Source: DASQZT01 sp035638575 (GTDB taxonomy: Bacteria > Acidobacteriota > Terriglobia > Bryobacterales > Bryobacteraceae). From it: a DNA stretch of 64,000 bases. The notes beneath the pieces were generated by a model, which saw nothing but the letters and a program-made list of their open reading frames with translations, was not told the origin of the DNA and did no database searches. The DNA lies in assembly GCA_035638575.1 (NCBI GenBank), contig DASQZT010000199.1:1-64000 (forward strand). Reading direction: 5' to 3'. This document shows, piece by piece, positions 17,875 through 27,320 of this stretch; position 1 is the stretch's first letter; every line of letters begins with the position of its first letter. Made by a program: the position numbers and the translations under genes.

Positions 17875-20388
17875 ATGATTCGAAGTGTCCACATCGCGCC
17901 CGTCCTGGTCGGACTAGCGTGGTTTTGCGCGCCGGCGCGTGGCCAGGTGAACATCAGCGGCCGCGTGGTGGACGAAACCGGCGGCGGAATCGCCGGGGCG
18001 CGCGTGGAGCTGCGTCCTGCCGGGGCGCCCTCCGGGCCGGGCGCATCCTTGGTGGCTTCCTCGGACCTGGCGGGCCATTTCCATGTGAACCTGCCGGCGC
18101 CGGGCGATTATTTCATCCGCGCCGAGCGGCTCGGCTTCTACCTCTATCAGGGGCGCGCGCAAACGTTCGGCGCGGGTTCCACCGAAGTCACCATCGTCCT
18201 CAATCACCTTCAGGATTTCTCCGACCGGATCGACGTCACCTATTCGCCGCCCGCCATCGATCCCAAGCAACCCGCGGAGCGGAAGGAACTCGACAACACG
18301 GAAATTCAGTCGGTGCCCTACCCCGCTCCACAGGACTACCGCAACGCGCTGCCGCTGATGGACGGGGTGGTGCAGGACACCAGCGGCCGCAACCACGTCG
18401 CCGGCGGCGATACCAACCAGACCAATTACAAGCTGGACGGCTTCAACATCTCCGATCCGGTGACGGGGCGCCTGGAAGCGCGCGTGAACATCGACACCAT
18501 CCAGTCGATGGAACTGGCCACCAGCCGGTTTTCGGCGGAGAATGGGCGCGGGTCGGCGGGTGTGCTCGATCTGGAAACCAAGATGGGCGACGACCGGTGG
18601 CGCTTCGGGGGAACGAATTTCATCCCCAGCCTCTCGACCGGAGCCGGCGTGTACTTCAACAAGTGGACGCCCAGGCTGGAACTCTCCGGCCCCCTGTCCA
18701 AAGGCCGGGCGTGGTTTTACAACGGCTTCGACGCCTTCTACAGCAACGACGTCGTTTCGGGCCTGCCGGCCAGGCAGAACCGCACGACCGGCCTGACCAC
18801 GAGCGACGTGAGCCGGTTCCAGGTGAACCTTACGCCTTCCAACATCCTCACCGGCAGTTTTCTTTACAATCTCGACGACCGCTCGCACTACGGTCTCAGC
18901 TTCCTCAACCCGGTGGAGGCCACCACCTCGAACCGCCAGACACTCTACATGAGCACCATTCGCGACCAGATGTACTTTGGCGGCGGCGAGCTGCTGGATG
19001 TGGGCTTTGCCGATTCCCGCGGGCTGGTGCGCGACATTCCGCAAGGAAACCAGCTTTACCAGATCACCCCCGCCGGCGACCGCGGAAACTACTTCGTCAA
19101 TCTGGACCGCCATTACTATCGCCAGCAGTGGATCGCCAACCTCTTCCTTCCCACGGCGCACTTTCGAGGCACCCACCAGTTGAAGTTCGGAATCGACTTC
19201 GAGCGCGAGGCGTTCCACCAGACGACCTTGCGTCACGACTATGAGGTCTTGGACGCGGACAACTCCGTAACCCGCTACGTCACGTTCAGCGGCAGCCCCT
19301 ACCAGGCGCGCAAGAATTTCGAGGGCGCCCAATACCTTCAGGACGCCTGGACGCCGCGGGAAGGCGTGGTGCTGGAGGCGGGAGTGCGGGCGGAGTGGAA
19401 CGAAATCGTGCGCGACCTGGAAATCGCGCCGCGTGTGGGCCTGGCGTGGGCGCCCAAGCGCCTCCACGACACGAAGATTGCCGCCGGTTGGGGCCTGTAC
19501 TACGACTCCATCAGCCTGGGCACCATCGCGCGCCATCAGGACCAGGTCAGCATCTCGACGTTCTATCTCCCCGGCGGCGTGGCGGAAGGCCCGGTGACCA
19601 CCGCGTTTCTGGTGAACGAGCAAGCGCTGGTGGCGCCGCGATACCAGACCGCCAGCTTTACGGTGGAGCGCAAGCTGCCCGGTGGAGTCTACTGGAAATC
19701 GGGCTACACTCACCGCGCGGGCAACCGGGGATTCACGTTCGCGCCTCCCCCGGGCCCCCTGCCCTTTGACGCCTCGGCGGGTCTCGCTTCGGCAGCCAAT
19801 TTCAACTACCAGTTGGCCAATACCAGGCGCGAGCGCTACGATGCCGTGGAAATGTCGGTGCGCCATACGTTCGCGGGAAAGTACGAATGGTTCGCGGGTT
19901 ATACGCGGTCGAGCACCCGTTCCAACGCGGCCGTGGAGTACGCCCTGGAAAATCCGGTCTTCGGCCCGCAGGGCCCCGGGCCGTTTCAATGGGACACTCC
20001 GAACCGGTTCCACATGTGGGGTTGGGCCCCGCTTCCCAACCGCATTCTGCCGCCCTTTCTCAAGTTTCTGACCCGCAACACGTCGGCGGATTACCTGGTG
20101 GAGTACCGCACCGGGTTCCCCTTCCAGGTGGTGGACGAGGACGGCATGCTCGTGGGACGCCCCAATTCCGCGCGGCTTCCCGATTACTTCAACATCAACC
20201 TGCACCTGGAGCGGCAGTTTCGCGCTCTTCATTACTTATGGGCCTGGCGTTTCGGATATAACAATCTGACTAACAACGGAAATCCGAACGTAGTGAACAA
20301 TGTTATCGGAACGCCGCAGTTTCTGACTTACGGAAGGGGGCAGGTCCGCGCCTTCAGTGTCAGGCTGCGCATGCTGGGCCGGAAGTAG
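17875..20388 (+). CDS. TonB-dependent receptor-like protein with carboxypeptidase-regulatory-like domain
   Basis: An 837-residue outer-membrane protein, shorter than the first receptor and without its Gly/Pro tract. It has a signal peptide (to about residue 23), a regulatory-like domain (VNISGRVVDETGGGIAGARVEL), a plug region (YKLDGFNISDPVTGRLEARVN, TSRFSAENGRGSAGVLDLETK), then a barrel with many Trp/Tyr strands, ending in RAFSVRLRM. This is the usual Solibacter-type receptor for large substrates. It starts 115 bases after the oxidoreductase stop and is probably its own unit. The substrate is unknown. Confidence 0.85.
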   Translation: MIRSVHIAPVLVGLAWFCAPARGQVNISGRVVDETGGGIAGARVELRPAGAPSGPGASLVASSDLAGHFHVNLPAPGDYFIRAERLGFYLYQGRAQTFGAGSTEVTIVLNHLQDFSDRIDVTYSPPAIDPKQPAERKELDNTEIQSVPYPAPQDYRNALPLMDGVVQDTSGRNHVAGGDTNQTNYKLDGFNISDPVTGRLEARVNIDTIQSMELATSRFSAENGRGSAGVLDLETKMGDDRWRFGGTNFIPSLSTGAGVYFNKWTPRLELSGPLSKGRAWFYNGFDAFYSNDVVSGLPARQNRTTGLTTSDVSRFQVNLTPSNILTGSFLYNLDDRSHYGLSFLNPVEATTSNRQTLYMSTIRDQMYFGGGELLDVGFADSRGLVRDIPQGNQLYQITPAGDRGNYFVNLDRHYYRQQWIANLFLPTAHFRGTHQLKFGIDFEREAFHQTTLRHDYEVLDADNSVTRYVTFSGSPYQARKNFEGAQYLQDAWTPREGVVLEAGVRAEWNEIVRDLEIAPRVGLAWAPKRLHDTKIAAGWGLYYDSISLGTIARHQDQVSISTFYLPGGVAEGPVTTAFLVNEQALVAPRYQTASFTVERKLPGGVYWKSGYTHRAGNRGFTFAPPPGPLPFDASAGLASAANFNYQLANTRRERYDAVEMSVRHTFAGKYEWFAGYTRSSTRSNAAVEYALENPVFGPQGPGPFQWDTPNRFHMWGWAPLPNRILPPFLKFLTRNTSADYLVEYRTGFPFQVVDEDGMLVGRPNSARLPDYFNINLHLERQFRALHYLWAWRFGYNNLTNNGNPNVVNNVIGTPQFLTYGRGQVRAFSVRLRMLGRK

Positions 20389-20457
20389 TTTCCATCGCGG
20401 GCGCGGGGCCACTCACGGGCACTGCCGGCAGGCGGGACACTGTGCCACAATGACTTC

Positions 20458-21243
20458 ATGGCGTCGCCTCCCATGCCGCCGTCGCTCGAGCACCTGGTCA
20501 CCCGCCCGTTCTCCTTCTATCCCGCGATTATCAACATCGAGCACAACGAATGGTTGTTCCGGAAAGCCACGTGGAGCGAAATCCTGGTGGTCAACTGCAA
20601 GACCGGCGCCGAGCTGTGGATCCCGCGCCATTTCATCGGCGAGGTTTCGCGGATCGATGATCCCGTTCTGATTGTCGGGCTGAACCGGGAGCTGGAGTAC
20701 AAGGCCGGAACGGTGTGGCCGTTTCAGAGGCGCATCATCGAAATGCCGATCGCCGTGGGAGGGCGTCCGCCGGTGTCGTCCTCGGCGCCCGACCGCAGCG
20801 CGCCCGCGCCGGTTGTGGGCATCCGCCTGGAATCGGAAGATCGCCGTGTCCTCAAACTGGTTGGCGGGGCGCTGGCGGTGGCTATCACGCTCTGGGTGGT
20901 CGCCGTCAACGTGAACCGCATCAGCGACCTGCGGCAGCGCACCGTGGTCTTCACCGCCCGGGACCAGATGTTCCTCGAGTTGACCGGCCGGGACGACTAC
21001 CTGTCGGTGGTTCAAAAACTCGGCACGCCGGGGTCCGACCGGTGGAAGAGCGAAACGGGCGACCTTCAATTCCGCGCGCTCGGATACCCCGACCGGAGAT
21101 ACACCGTGATCCTGATGGGCGCCAACCGCAGTACCGCGCTTTACATCGGGTCGGTGGACGACAACTGGCGGCCGGTTCATTCGGTGGAACTGCATTCGGG
21201 CGGCACCACCTCCTCCCTGCTGCGCAACATGAAACGGTTTTAG
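20458..21243 (+). CDS. Hypothetical single-pass membrane protein
   Basis: A 261-residue protein. The N-terminal ~130 residues are soluble, with a beta-rich pattern (ILVVNCKTGAELWIPRHFIGEVSRID). One membrane helix follows at about residues 140-157 (LVGGALAVAITLWVVAVNVN), and a C-terminal domain (DDYLSVVQKLGTPGSDRWKSE, YTVILMGANRSTALYIGSVDD) should lie on the other side of the membrane. No family is recognised. CACAAT lies six bases before the ATG. cstA starts 14 bases downstream, so it may be co-transcribed with cstA, but nothing links it to peptide or pyruvate uptake. Confidence 0.7.
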   Translation: MASPPMPPSLEHLVTRPFSFYPAIINIEHNEWLFRKATWSEILVVNCKTGAELWIPRHFIGEVSRIDDPVLIVGLNRELEYKAGTVWPFQRRIIEMPIAVGGRPPVSSSAPDRSAPAPVVGIRLESEDRRVLKLVGGALAVAITLWVVAVNVNRISDLRQRTVVFTARDQMFLELTGRDDYLSVVQKLGTPGSDRWKSETGDLQFRALGYPDRRYTVILMGANRSTALYIGSVDDNWRPVHSVELHSGGTTSSLLRNMKRF

Positions 21244-21257
21244 TAGACTCTAGGGAC

Positions 21258-23315
21258 GTGAAGATCCTGGCTCACCTGTTCTGGGCCGCGGTGGGGGCCG
21301 CGGCGGCATTCTGCCTGGGAGGCATCGCGCTCGATCGGGGCGAGCATATCAACAGCATCTGGCTGGTGCTGGCGGCTGCGTGCAGCTACGCCACCGGGTA
21401 CCGCTTTTATGCCAGGTTCATCGCCGCGCGCGTGATGACTTTGAACGACGACCGCGCCACGCCCGCCGAGCGGCTGCGCAACGGGCACGACTTCGAGCCC
21501 ACCAACAAGTGGATCGTCTTCGGCCACCACTTCGCCGCCATCGCGGGGCCGGGGCCGCTGGTGGGACCGGTCCTGGCGGCGCAATTCGGTTACCTCCCCG
21601 GGACGCTGTGGATCATCGTCGGCGCCGTGCTGGGCGGCGCGGTGCAGGACTTCGTGATCCTGTTCGCCTCCATGCGGCGCGACGGCAAATCGCTGGGGCA
21701 GATGGCGCGCGAGGAGATCGGCAAGGTGGGCGGCTTCATCGCGCTGGTCACGGTGTTCCTCATCATGGTGATCCTGCTGGCGGTGGTGGCGCTGGTGGTG
21801 GTGAACGCGCTGAAGGGCAGCGCCTGGGGCACCTTCACCATCGCGGCCACCATGCCCATCGCGCTGTTCATGGGGCTCTACCTGCGCTACTGGCGGCCGG
21901 GCAAAGTGCTGGAGTGCTCGGCCATCGGGTTCGTGCTGGTGATGGCGGGCATTTTCGCGGGGCGGTCGGTGGCCCAATCCGCCTCGCTCGCGCCGCTGTT
22001 CACCCTCAGCGCGATGGCGCTGGCGTTCTCCATCATCGCCTACGGCTTCCTGGCGAGCGCGCTGCCGGTCTGGCTGCTGCTGGCGCCGCGCGATTATCTC
22101 AGCACGTTCGTCAAGCTGGGCGTGGTGATGATGCTCGGGATGGGCATCCTGATTGTCAGGCCGGAATTGCAGCTCCCCGCATTCACGCGGTTTGTGGACG
22201 GCACGGGCCCCATCTTCGCCGGCAAGATCTTCCCGTTCTGCTTCATCACCATCGCCTGCGGCGCGATATCGGGTTTCCATTCCCTGATCTCCTCGGGCAC
22301 CACGCCGAAGATGATTGCCAAGGAGACGCACGCCTGGCCGGTGGGGTACGGCTCCATGCTCCTGGAGAGTTTCGTCGCGATCATGGCCATGATCGCGGCC
22401 TGCGTGCTGCAGCCGGGCGTGTACTTCGCGGTGAACTCGCCGGCGGGCGTGGTGGGCGCGACACCGGCGGCGGCGGTGGCGGCCATCTCGTCGTGGGGAT
22501 TTCCGGTCACCGTGGCCGACATGTCCGCGCTGGCGCGGAGCGTCGGCGAGCAGACCCTGTTTTACCGCACCGGCGGCGCTCCCTCGCTGGCGCTGGGCAT
22601 GGCCCACATCTTCGCCCGCAGCGGCGGCGGGCAGGCCCTGATCGGCTTCTGGTATCACTTCGCCATCATGTTCGAGGCGCTCTTCATCCTGACCATCATC
22701 GACGCCGGCACGCGCGTGGGCCGCTTCATGCTGCAGGACCTGCTGGGCCACCTGGCCCCGCCGCTCGGGCGCACCAGCTGGATGCCCGGAGTCGTCGCCA
22801 CCAGCGCGGCCGTGGTCGGCGCCTGGGGCTACTTCCTGGTGCAGGGCGTCCGCGATCCCCTGGGCGGCATCAACTCGCTCTGGCCGCTTTTCGGAATCGC
22901 CAACCAGTTGCTGGCGGGAATCGCGCTGTGCGTGGCCACCACCATTCTGCTGAAGATGCACGGTCCGAAATTCATGTGGATCACCTGCGCCCCGCTGGTG
23001 TGGCTGGTGACCGCGACGTTCACCGCCGCCTGGCAGAAGGTGTTCTCTCCGCTCCCGGCCGTCGGTTTTCTGGCGCAGGCGGATAACCTGGAAGCGGCGC
23101 TCGGCGCTGGCGCGGCGGCGAGTGCCTCCACCACCCGCACCCTGATCTTCAATGCGCGGCTGGACGCGGTGGTGTGCGGAATCCTGATGGTGCTGGTGGC
23201 GGTGATCCTGTTCGATTCCCTGCGCGTGTGGATCGGGATTCTGCGCGGCACGCGCGAGGCCCGGGTGTGCGAAGCGCCCTTCGTGCTCTCCGAGCTGCGG
23301 ACGGAGGAGCTATGA
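21258..23315 (+). CDS. cstA: Carbon starvation protein CstA, pyruvate/peptide permease
   Basis: A 685-residue polytopic membrane protein of the CstA family (E. coli CstA is about 700 residues). It begins with several membrane helices, the conserved region FEPTNKWIVFGHHFAAIAGPGPLVGPVLAAQ and GAVLGGAVQDFVILF, then PFCFITIACGAISGFHSLISSGTTPK. CstA takes up peptides or pyruvate when carbon is scarce. The GTG at 21258 is chosen over the much longer open frame because AGGGA precedes it and the family N terminus starts here. The small ybdD gene starts on the ATGA of the cstA stop, a conserved arrangement. Confidence 0.95.
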   Translation: MKILAHLFWAAVGAAAAFCLGGIALDRGEHINSIWLVLAAACSYATGYRFYARFIAARVMTLNDDRATPAERLRNGHDFEPTNKWIVFGHHFAAIAGPGPLVGPVLAAQFGYLPGTLWIIVGAVLGGAVQDFVILFASMRRDGKSLGQMAREEIGKVGGFIALVTVFLIMVILLAVVALVVVNALKGSAWGTFTIAATMPIALFMGLYLRYWRPGKVLECSAIGFVLVMAGIFAGRSVAQSASLAPLFTLSAMALAFSIIAYGFLASALPVWLLLAPRDYLSTFVKLGVVMMLGMGILIVRPELQLPAFTRFVDGTGPIFAGKIFPFCFITIACGAISGFHSLISSGTTPKMIAKETHAWPVGYGSMLLESFVAIMAMIAACVLQPGVYFAVNSPAGVVGATPAAAVAAISSWGFPVTVADMSALARSVGEQTLFYRTGGAPSLALGMAHIFARSGGGQALIGFWYHFAIMFEALFILTIIDAGTRVGRFMLQDLLGHLAPPLGRTSWMPGVVATSAAVVGAWGYFLVQGVRDPLGGINSLWPLFGIANQLLAGIALCVATTILLKMHGPKFMWITCAPLVWLVTATFTAAWQKVFSPLPAVGFLAQADNLEAALGAGAAASASTTRTLIFNARLDAVVCGILMVLVAVILFDSLRVWIGILRGTREARVCEAPFVLSELRTEEL

Positions 23316-23479
23316 GGCGGCTGGCAAAACTGGCGGTGGCGCTGCTGCGGGAGCTGGCCGACGAAAACGCCTATCGGCGCCACCTGGCGGCGCGCGGGCG
23401 GCCGCATTCCGCTGTCGAATGGCGGCGTTTTTCCGACGAGCGCCTGCGCGCCAAATATGCGCGGGCCAAGTGCTGTTAG
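23312..23479 (+). CDS. ybdD: YbdD/YjiX family small protein, cstA partner
   Basis: A 55-residue protein overlapping the cstA stop codon by four bases (ATGA). It has the family pattern: a central NAYRRHLAARGRPHS (compare NYVEHM-NHP in YbdD), then EWRRFSDERLRAKYARAKCC, ending in Cys-Cys as in YbdD/YjiX. The family is found next to CstA and BtsT and appears needed for transport, though the mechanism is unclear. Very small but confidently real because of position and the CC end. Confidence 0.88.
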   Translation: MRRLAKLAVALLRELADENAYRRHLAARGRPHSAVEWRRFSDERLRAKYARAKCC

Positions 23480-23554
23480 AGAACGCCGCGCGCCAGCGCG
23501 CCGCACAAAGTTGAGAGATTCCCGCCGCCGCCGCCACTACGTACTGCACAATCC

Positions 23555-24013
23555 ATGACCCGAAGCTGGCTGTTGCCAGGCACGATCGTGCTGGCGTTTT
23601 GCGTCACGGCCGCCGAGCCGGGTTTCAAAGCCCAATTCATAGGCGGGACCCTGGCGGGTGTCCCCGCCAAGTCCGATGCCCGGCTGGATCTCACCAGCGC
23701 CGATGGGCTGGTGTTCCGCTGCGGCAAGACCGCGCTCACCATCGCGTATCCCAAGATCAATACCGTGGAGTACGGCCAGAATGTCAGCCGCCGCTACGCC
23801 GCCGCGATTCTGGTCTCGCCCGTCCTGCTGCTCAGCAAAACGCGGAAGCATTTCGTCACTCTCGGCTACACCGATGCCGATGGGCGGCAGCAGGCGCTGG
23901 TGTTCCGCGTGGACAAGGGCGCCATCCGTTCCGTGCTGGCCTCGCTGGAGGCGCGCACCGGCCGCCGCATCGAGTTCCAGGACGAGGAAGCCCGCAAGGC
24001 GGGGAAGGGGTAA
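23555..24013 (+). CDS. Exported hypothetical protein
   Basis: A 152-residue protein with a signal peptide (MTRSWLLPGTIVLAFCVTAAE), then a beta-rich domain and a hydrophobic segment at about residues 84-93 (YAAAILVSPVLLLS). The end (VLASLEARTGRRIEFQDEEARKAG) looks like an amphipathic helix. I recognise no family. CACAAT overlaps the region two bases before the ATG. The next gene starts two bases after the stop, so the two form an operon. Confidence 0.65.
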   Translation: MTRSWLLPGTIVLAFCVTAAEPGFKAQFIGGTLAGVPAKSDARLDLTSADGLVFRCGKTALTIAYPKINTVEYGQNVSRRYAAAILVSPVLLLSKTRKHFVTLGYTDADGRQQALVFRVDKGAIRSVLASLEARTGRRIEFQDEEARKAGKG

Positions 24014-24015
24014 GC

Positions 24016-24588
24016 ATGTTTCCGATCGTGCTCCTGTTGATGGCCGTGGCCGACGGTCCTCCCGCGCAGGCCCCCATCGAGGAGGCCGGCCTGCGCCAAC
24101 TGGCGGCTGTCCGCCGCGTTTTTGTGGACCGCCTGACGGGCGGCGAGACCGCGGCGCAGATGCGCGACATTCTCATCAGCGCCATGGACGGGTCGAAGCT
24201 CTTCATCCTGACCGAGAATCAGGAGCGCGCGGATGCGATCCTGCGCGGCGCCGCCGAAGATCTGGTGTTTACCGAGCAGCACCAATCCTCCGACAACCTC
24301 AATGCCCACGTGAATGCCGGAACCGGCCGCACTTCGACCCGGTCGAACTCGGCGAGCGGCCCGTACGGCGGGGTCAGCGTGGGCGAAGGCGAGTCGGACC
24401 ACTCCACCGAGCGGCGTCACGAGGCGCTGGCCGCCGTGCGCCTGGTGAACAAGGATGGAGACGTGATCTGGTCCACCACGCAGGAGAGCCTGGGCGCGAA
24501 GTTCCGCGGGGCCAGCGCCGATGTGGCCGACAAAATCACGGCAAAGCTGAAAGAGGATTTCGACCGGGCGCGCAAGCTGCCGCGTTAG
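24016..24588 (+). CDS. Exported hypothetical protein
   Basis: A 190-residue product with a short, weak signal (MFPIVLLLMAVADGPPAQA), then an alpha/beta domain: VRRVFVDRLTGGETAAQMRD, LFILTENQERADAILRGAAED, LAAVRLVNKDGDVIWSTTQES and a helix ending KLKEDFDRARK. The pattern (short strand, GG-T, helix, then W-T-E) resembles the DUF4136/CsgG-like periplasmic proteins, but this is not certain. It begins two bases after the previous gene, in the same operon. The kinase gene starts 54 bases downstream. Confidence 0.6.
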   Translation: MFPIVLLLMAVADGPPAQAPIEEAGLRQLAAVRRVFVDRLTGGETAAQMRDILISAMDGSKLFILTENQERADAILRGAAEDLVFTEQHQSSDNLNAHVNAGTGRTSTRSNSASGPYGGVSVGEGESDHSTERRHEALAAVRLVNKDGDVIWSTTQESLGAKFRGASADVADKITAKLKEDFDRARKLPR

Positions 24589-24626
24589 CGCGCGATGGTG
24601 CCACGGGCTCGTCGCCTCCTCGTTGC

Positions 24627-24632
24627 TATAAT
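24627..24632 (+). promoter_or_regulatory. Perfect TATAAT box before the kinase gene
   Basis: TATAAT lies ten bases before the chosen ATG. If it is the -10 element, transcription would begin only a few bases before translation and the transcript would have almost no leader. It is one of several such boxes in the window. Confidence 0.45.
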
Positions 24633-24642
24633 GCAACAGATC

Positions 24643-27222
24643 ATGGCGAGCTTTGCGCGGGGCGATCGGCTCGGACCGTACGAGTGCCTCGATGCCATCG
24701 GCGCCGGAGGCATGGGTGAGGTCTGGAAAGCCCGCGATACCCGCCTCGACCGCATCGTCGCCATCAAGATTTCCAAAGAGCAGTTTTCCGAACGCTTCGA
24801 CCGCGAGGCGCGCGCCGTGGCCGCGCTGAACCATCCGAACATCTGCCAGCTTTACGACGTCGGGCCTGATTTCCTGGTGATGGAGTTCATCGAGGGCGCG
24901 CCGCTGAAAGGCCCGCTGCCGGTCGAGAAGGCCGTCGAATACGCGGGACAGATTCTGGAGGCGCTGGACGCCGCACACCGCAAGGGCATCACGCATCGCG
25001 ATCTCAAGCCGGCGAACATCCTGGTCACCAAACAAGGGATCAAGCTGCTGGACTTCGGCCTGGCCAGGCAGAACGCTCCGCTTCAGGAAGACGGCGCTAC
25101 GTTGACGCAGGCCCTGACCCAGCAAGGGCAGATCCTCGGGACGTTGCAGTACATGTCGCCAGAGCAGTTGCACGGGGAGGCCGCCGACGCGCGCAGCGAC
25201 CTTTTCAGTTTTGGTTGTCTATTCTACGAGCTCCTGACGGGCAGGCGCGCCTTCGAAGGCAAGAGCGCGGCGAGCGTGATCGCAGCGATTCTGGAGCGCC
25301 CTGCGCCGTCGCTGGCGGATGTTGCGCCGGCGGCTTTGGATCGCGTGCTGGGCCTGTGCCTGGCCAAGGATCCCGAGGACCGCTGGCAATCGGCCCGGGA
25401 CCTGCGGCAGGCGCTGGAGTTGGCGGCAATGGTTTTTCCGGCCGCTCCGGTGAAGAGCCGGCTCCAGTGGATATGGCCGTCCGCCGCGGGGTTGCTGGCA
25501 TTGGGCATGGCAGCCTTCGTCTGGATGACCGCCTCTTCCCGCCAGCCTGCCGGGGAGTCACGCGCGCTCCACATCCAGGTGAATCCGCCCGCCGGAGCGC
25601 ACTTCCTGGGTCCCACCGGCGGCAGCGCGATTTCTCCGGACGGCCGGGCGATTGCGTTCGTGGCCGTCTCCGCCGGCAACTCCAAACTCTGGGTCCGCTC
25701 CCTCGACTCCCTGGCCGCCAGCGAGTTGCCCGGCACGGAGGGTGCTCAACTCCCGTTCTGGTCGCCCGACAGCCACTCCCTTGCGTTCTTTGCGGGCGGC
25801 AAGCTCAGGCGGATGGATCTCTCGGGCGGTCCGCCTGTCGTCATCGCCGACGCGCCGACCGCCCGGGGCGGAACCTGGAGTTCACAAGGAAGCATCGTTT
25901 TTGCCTCCCCTTCCAGCGGGCTCGAGCGCGTGGCCGCCTCTGGTGGAACGCCGGCTCTGCTCACCAGCGAAGAACCGGGCGGCGGTGAATTGCGGTGGCC
26001 GCAATTCCTGCCTGACGGGCGGCGGTTCCTGTATACCGTGACGAACCCCCGGCCCGATCTCTCCGGGGTTTATCTGGGGTCGCTGGATCGCCCGTTAGAG
26101 AAGACCCGGCTCACTGGGGGTTCGAGTGCCGCCGCTTACTCTCCCCCGCGCGGAAAACATCCCGGGTATCTCCTCTGGGTCCGGGCGAACACCCTGATGG
26201 CGCAGCCGCTCGACCCGGACCACGCGCAGCTCTTCGGCGAGGCTGTGCCTGTTCCGGGCGCGGAGGCCGTCGGCTCGCTGGGATTTGCCACCTATCCCCC
26301 CTTCTCGGTTTCGGGAGAGGGCAAAGTTCTGGTCAGCACCGAGAGCGATCGCTATCAACTCACCTGGTTCAGCCGCGAAGGGAAGGTTTTGAGTACGCTG
26401 GCGCAGCCAGGCCGGTATGCGGCGCTTCGTATCTCGCCGGAGGGCAGCCGGGCCGCTGTGGCACTGGTCGATTCATCGGGGAAGAGGGATCTCTGGCAAC
26501 TGGAATTCGCTCGTGGCGTTCAAAGCCGCATCACGGTAAGCGGCGGCGGATTCGTGGCGGTGTGGTCTCCCGACGGACAGCGCCTTGCCTATCACCTGAT
26601 GGCCATTGGCGCAATCCTGGTAAGGAATGCGAACGGCGCCGGCCAGGAAGAAACCGTCCTCCAATCGAAGTACGCCGTGTACATCAACGACTGGTCTCCG
26701 GACGGCCGTTACCTCATGTATACGGAGACGTCTCCGGAGACTCAGTACGACCTTTGGCTTTTGCCCACGACTGGCGATCGCACACCCGTGCCATTCTTGA
26801 AAACTCCCTTCAACGAGTCGCACGGGCAGTTTTCACCCGACGGCAAGTGGATCGCGTACACCTCGGATGAATCGGGTCAGCCGGAGATCTTCGTGCAGAG
26901 CCGGGTGGCAGGCGAGTTCAAGGGGCAGATCTCGAATGGCGGCGGTAGCTTTGCGCGATGGCGCAGGGATGGGAAAGAGTTGTTCTACAGGGCGCTGGAC
27001 GGGAATCTCATGGCGACCCCGGTCCGGGCTACGGCGCACGGTTTGGAATTCGAGACGCCAACCGCTCTTTTCCGGATTGCGGAGCCGCTCGGGACTTTCG
27101 CCTATCCGTACGATGTCGCGCCCGACGGGCAACGCATTCTGGCGCTGGCGCCGGTCGGAGGGGGCGGCGGCGCGCCTCCCTTGACCCTGCTGGTGAACTG
27201 GGAGGCCGGTTTGAAAAAATGA
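24643..27222 (+). CDS. Ser/Thr protein kinase with C-terminal PD40 (TolB-like) beta-propeller
   Basis: An 859-residue membrane kinase of the PknB type. The cytosolic kinase domain has the glycine loop IGAGGMGEVW (19-28), Lys42 in VAIKI, HRDLKPAN (118-125) and DFG (137-139), all intact, so it should be active. A single helix (about 284-304, WPSAAGLLALGMAAFVWM) leads to the periplasmic part, a WD40-like PD40 propeller with repeats such as GGSAISPDGRAIAF, FSPDGKWIAYTSDES and VAPDGQRILAL. This is the standard acidobacterial kinase-propeller design and probably senses an external ligand. The ATG at 24643 is preferred to the ATG at 24631 because a perfect TATAAT covers 24627-24632 and would sit on the first ATG. 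Confidence 0.93.
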   Translation: MASFARGDRLGPYECLDAIGAGGMGEVWKARDTRLDRIVAIKISKEQFSERFDREARAVAALNHPNICQLYDVGPDFLVMEFIEGAPLKGPLPVEKAVEYAGQILEALDAAHRKGITHRDLKPANILVTKQGIKLLDFGLARQNAPLQEDGATLTQALTQQGQILGTLQYMSPEQLHGEAADARSDLFSFGCLFYELLTGRRAFEGKSAASVIAAILERPAPSLADVAPAALDRVLGLCLAKDPEDRWQSARDLRQALELAAMVFPAAPVKSRLQWIWPSAAGLLALGMAAFVWMTASSRQPAGESRALHIQVNPPAGAHFLGPTGGSAISPDGRAIAFVAVSAGNSKLWVRSLDSLAASELPGTEGAQLPFWSPDSHSLAFFAGGKLRRMDLSGGPPVVIADAPTARGGTWSSQGSIVFASPSSGLERVAASGGTPALLTSEEPGGGELRWPQFLPDGRRFLYTVTNPRPDLSGVYLGSLDRPLEKTRLTGGSSAAAYSPPRGKHPGYLLWVRANTLMAQPLDPDHAQLFGEAVPVPGAEAVGSLGFATYPPFSVSGEGKVLVSTESDRYQLTWFSREGKVLSTLAQPGRYAALRISPEGSRAAVALVDSSGKRDLWQLEFARGVQSRITVSGGGFVAVWSPDGQRLAYHLMAIGAILVRNANGAGQEETVLQSKYAVYINDWSPDGRYLMYTETSPETQYDLWLLPTTGDRTPVPFLKTPFNESHGQFSPDGKWIAYTSDESGQPEIFVQSRVAGEFKGQISNGGGSFARWRRDGKELFYRALDGNLMATPVRATAHGLEFETPTALFRIAEPLGTFAYPYDVAPDGQRILALAPVGGGGGAPPLTLLVNWEAGLKK

Positions 27223-27320
27223 TGGTCGAACGAGCGCCCGCTCGCGAGGCTGCCCGCCCCACCGTTCCCGCCGGCGTGCCGCCTCCCCGCTCATAGTATG
27301 CTGAACAGAGGAGATTCAGC

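Noticed and set aside
17914..20232. 772-codon open frame on the minus strand opposite the second receptor
   Set aside because: Shadow of a gene with clear signal peptide and barrel features on the plus strand.
27231..27244. Hairpin CGAGCG-CC-CGCTCG after the kinase gene as terminator
   Set aside because: Short stem and no T-tract; not enough to call.
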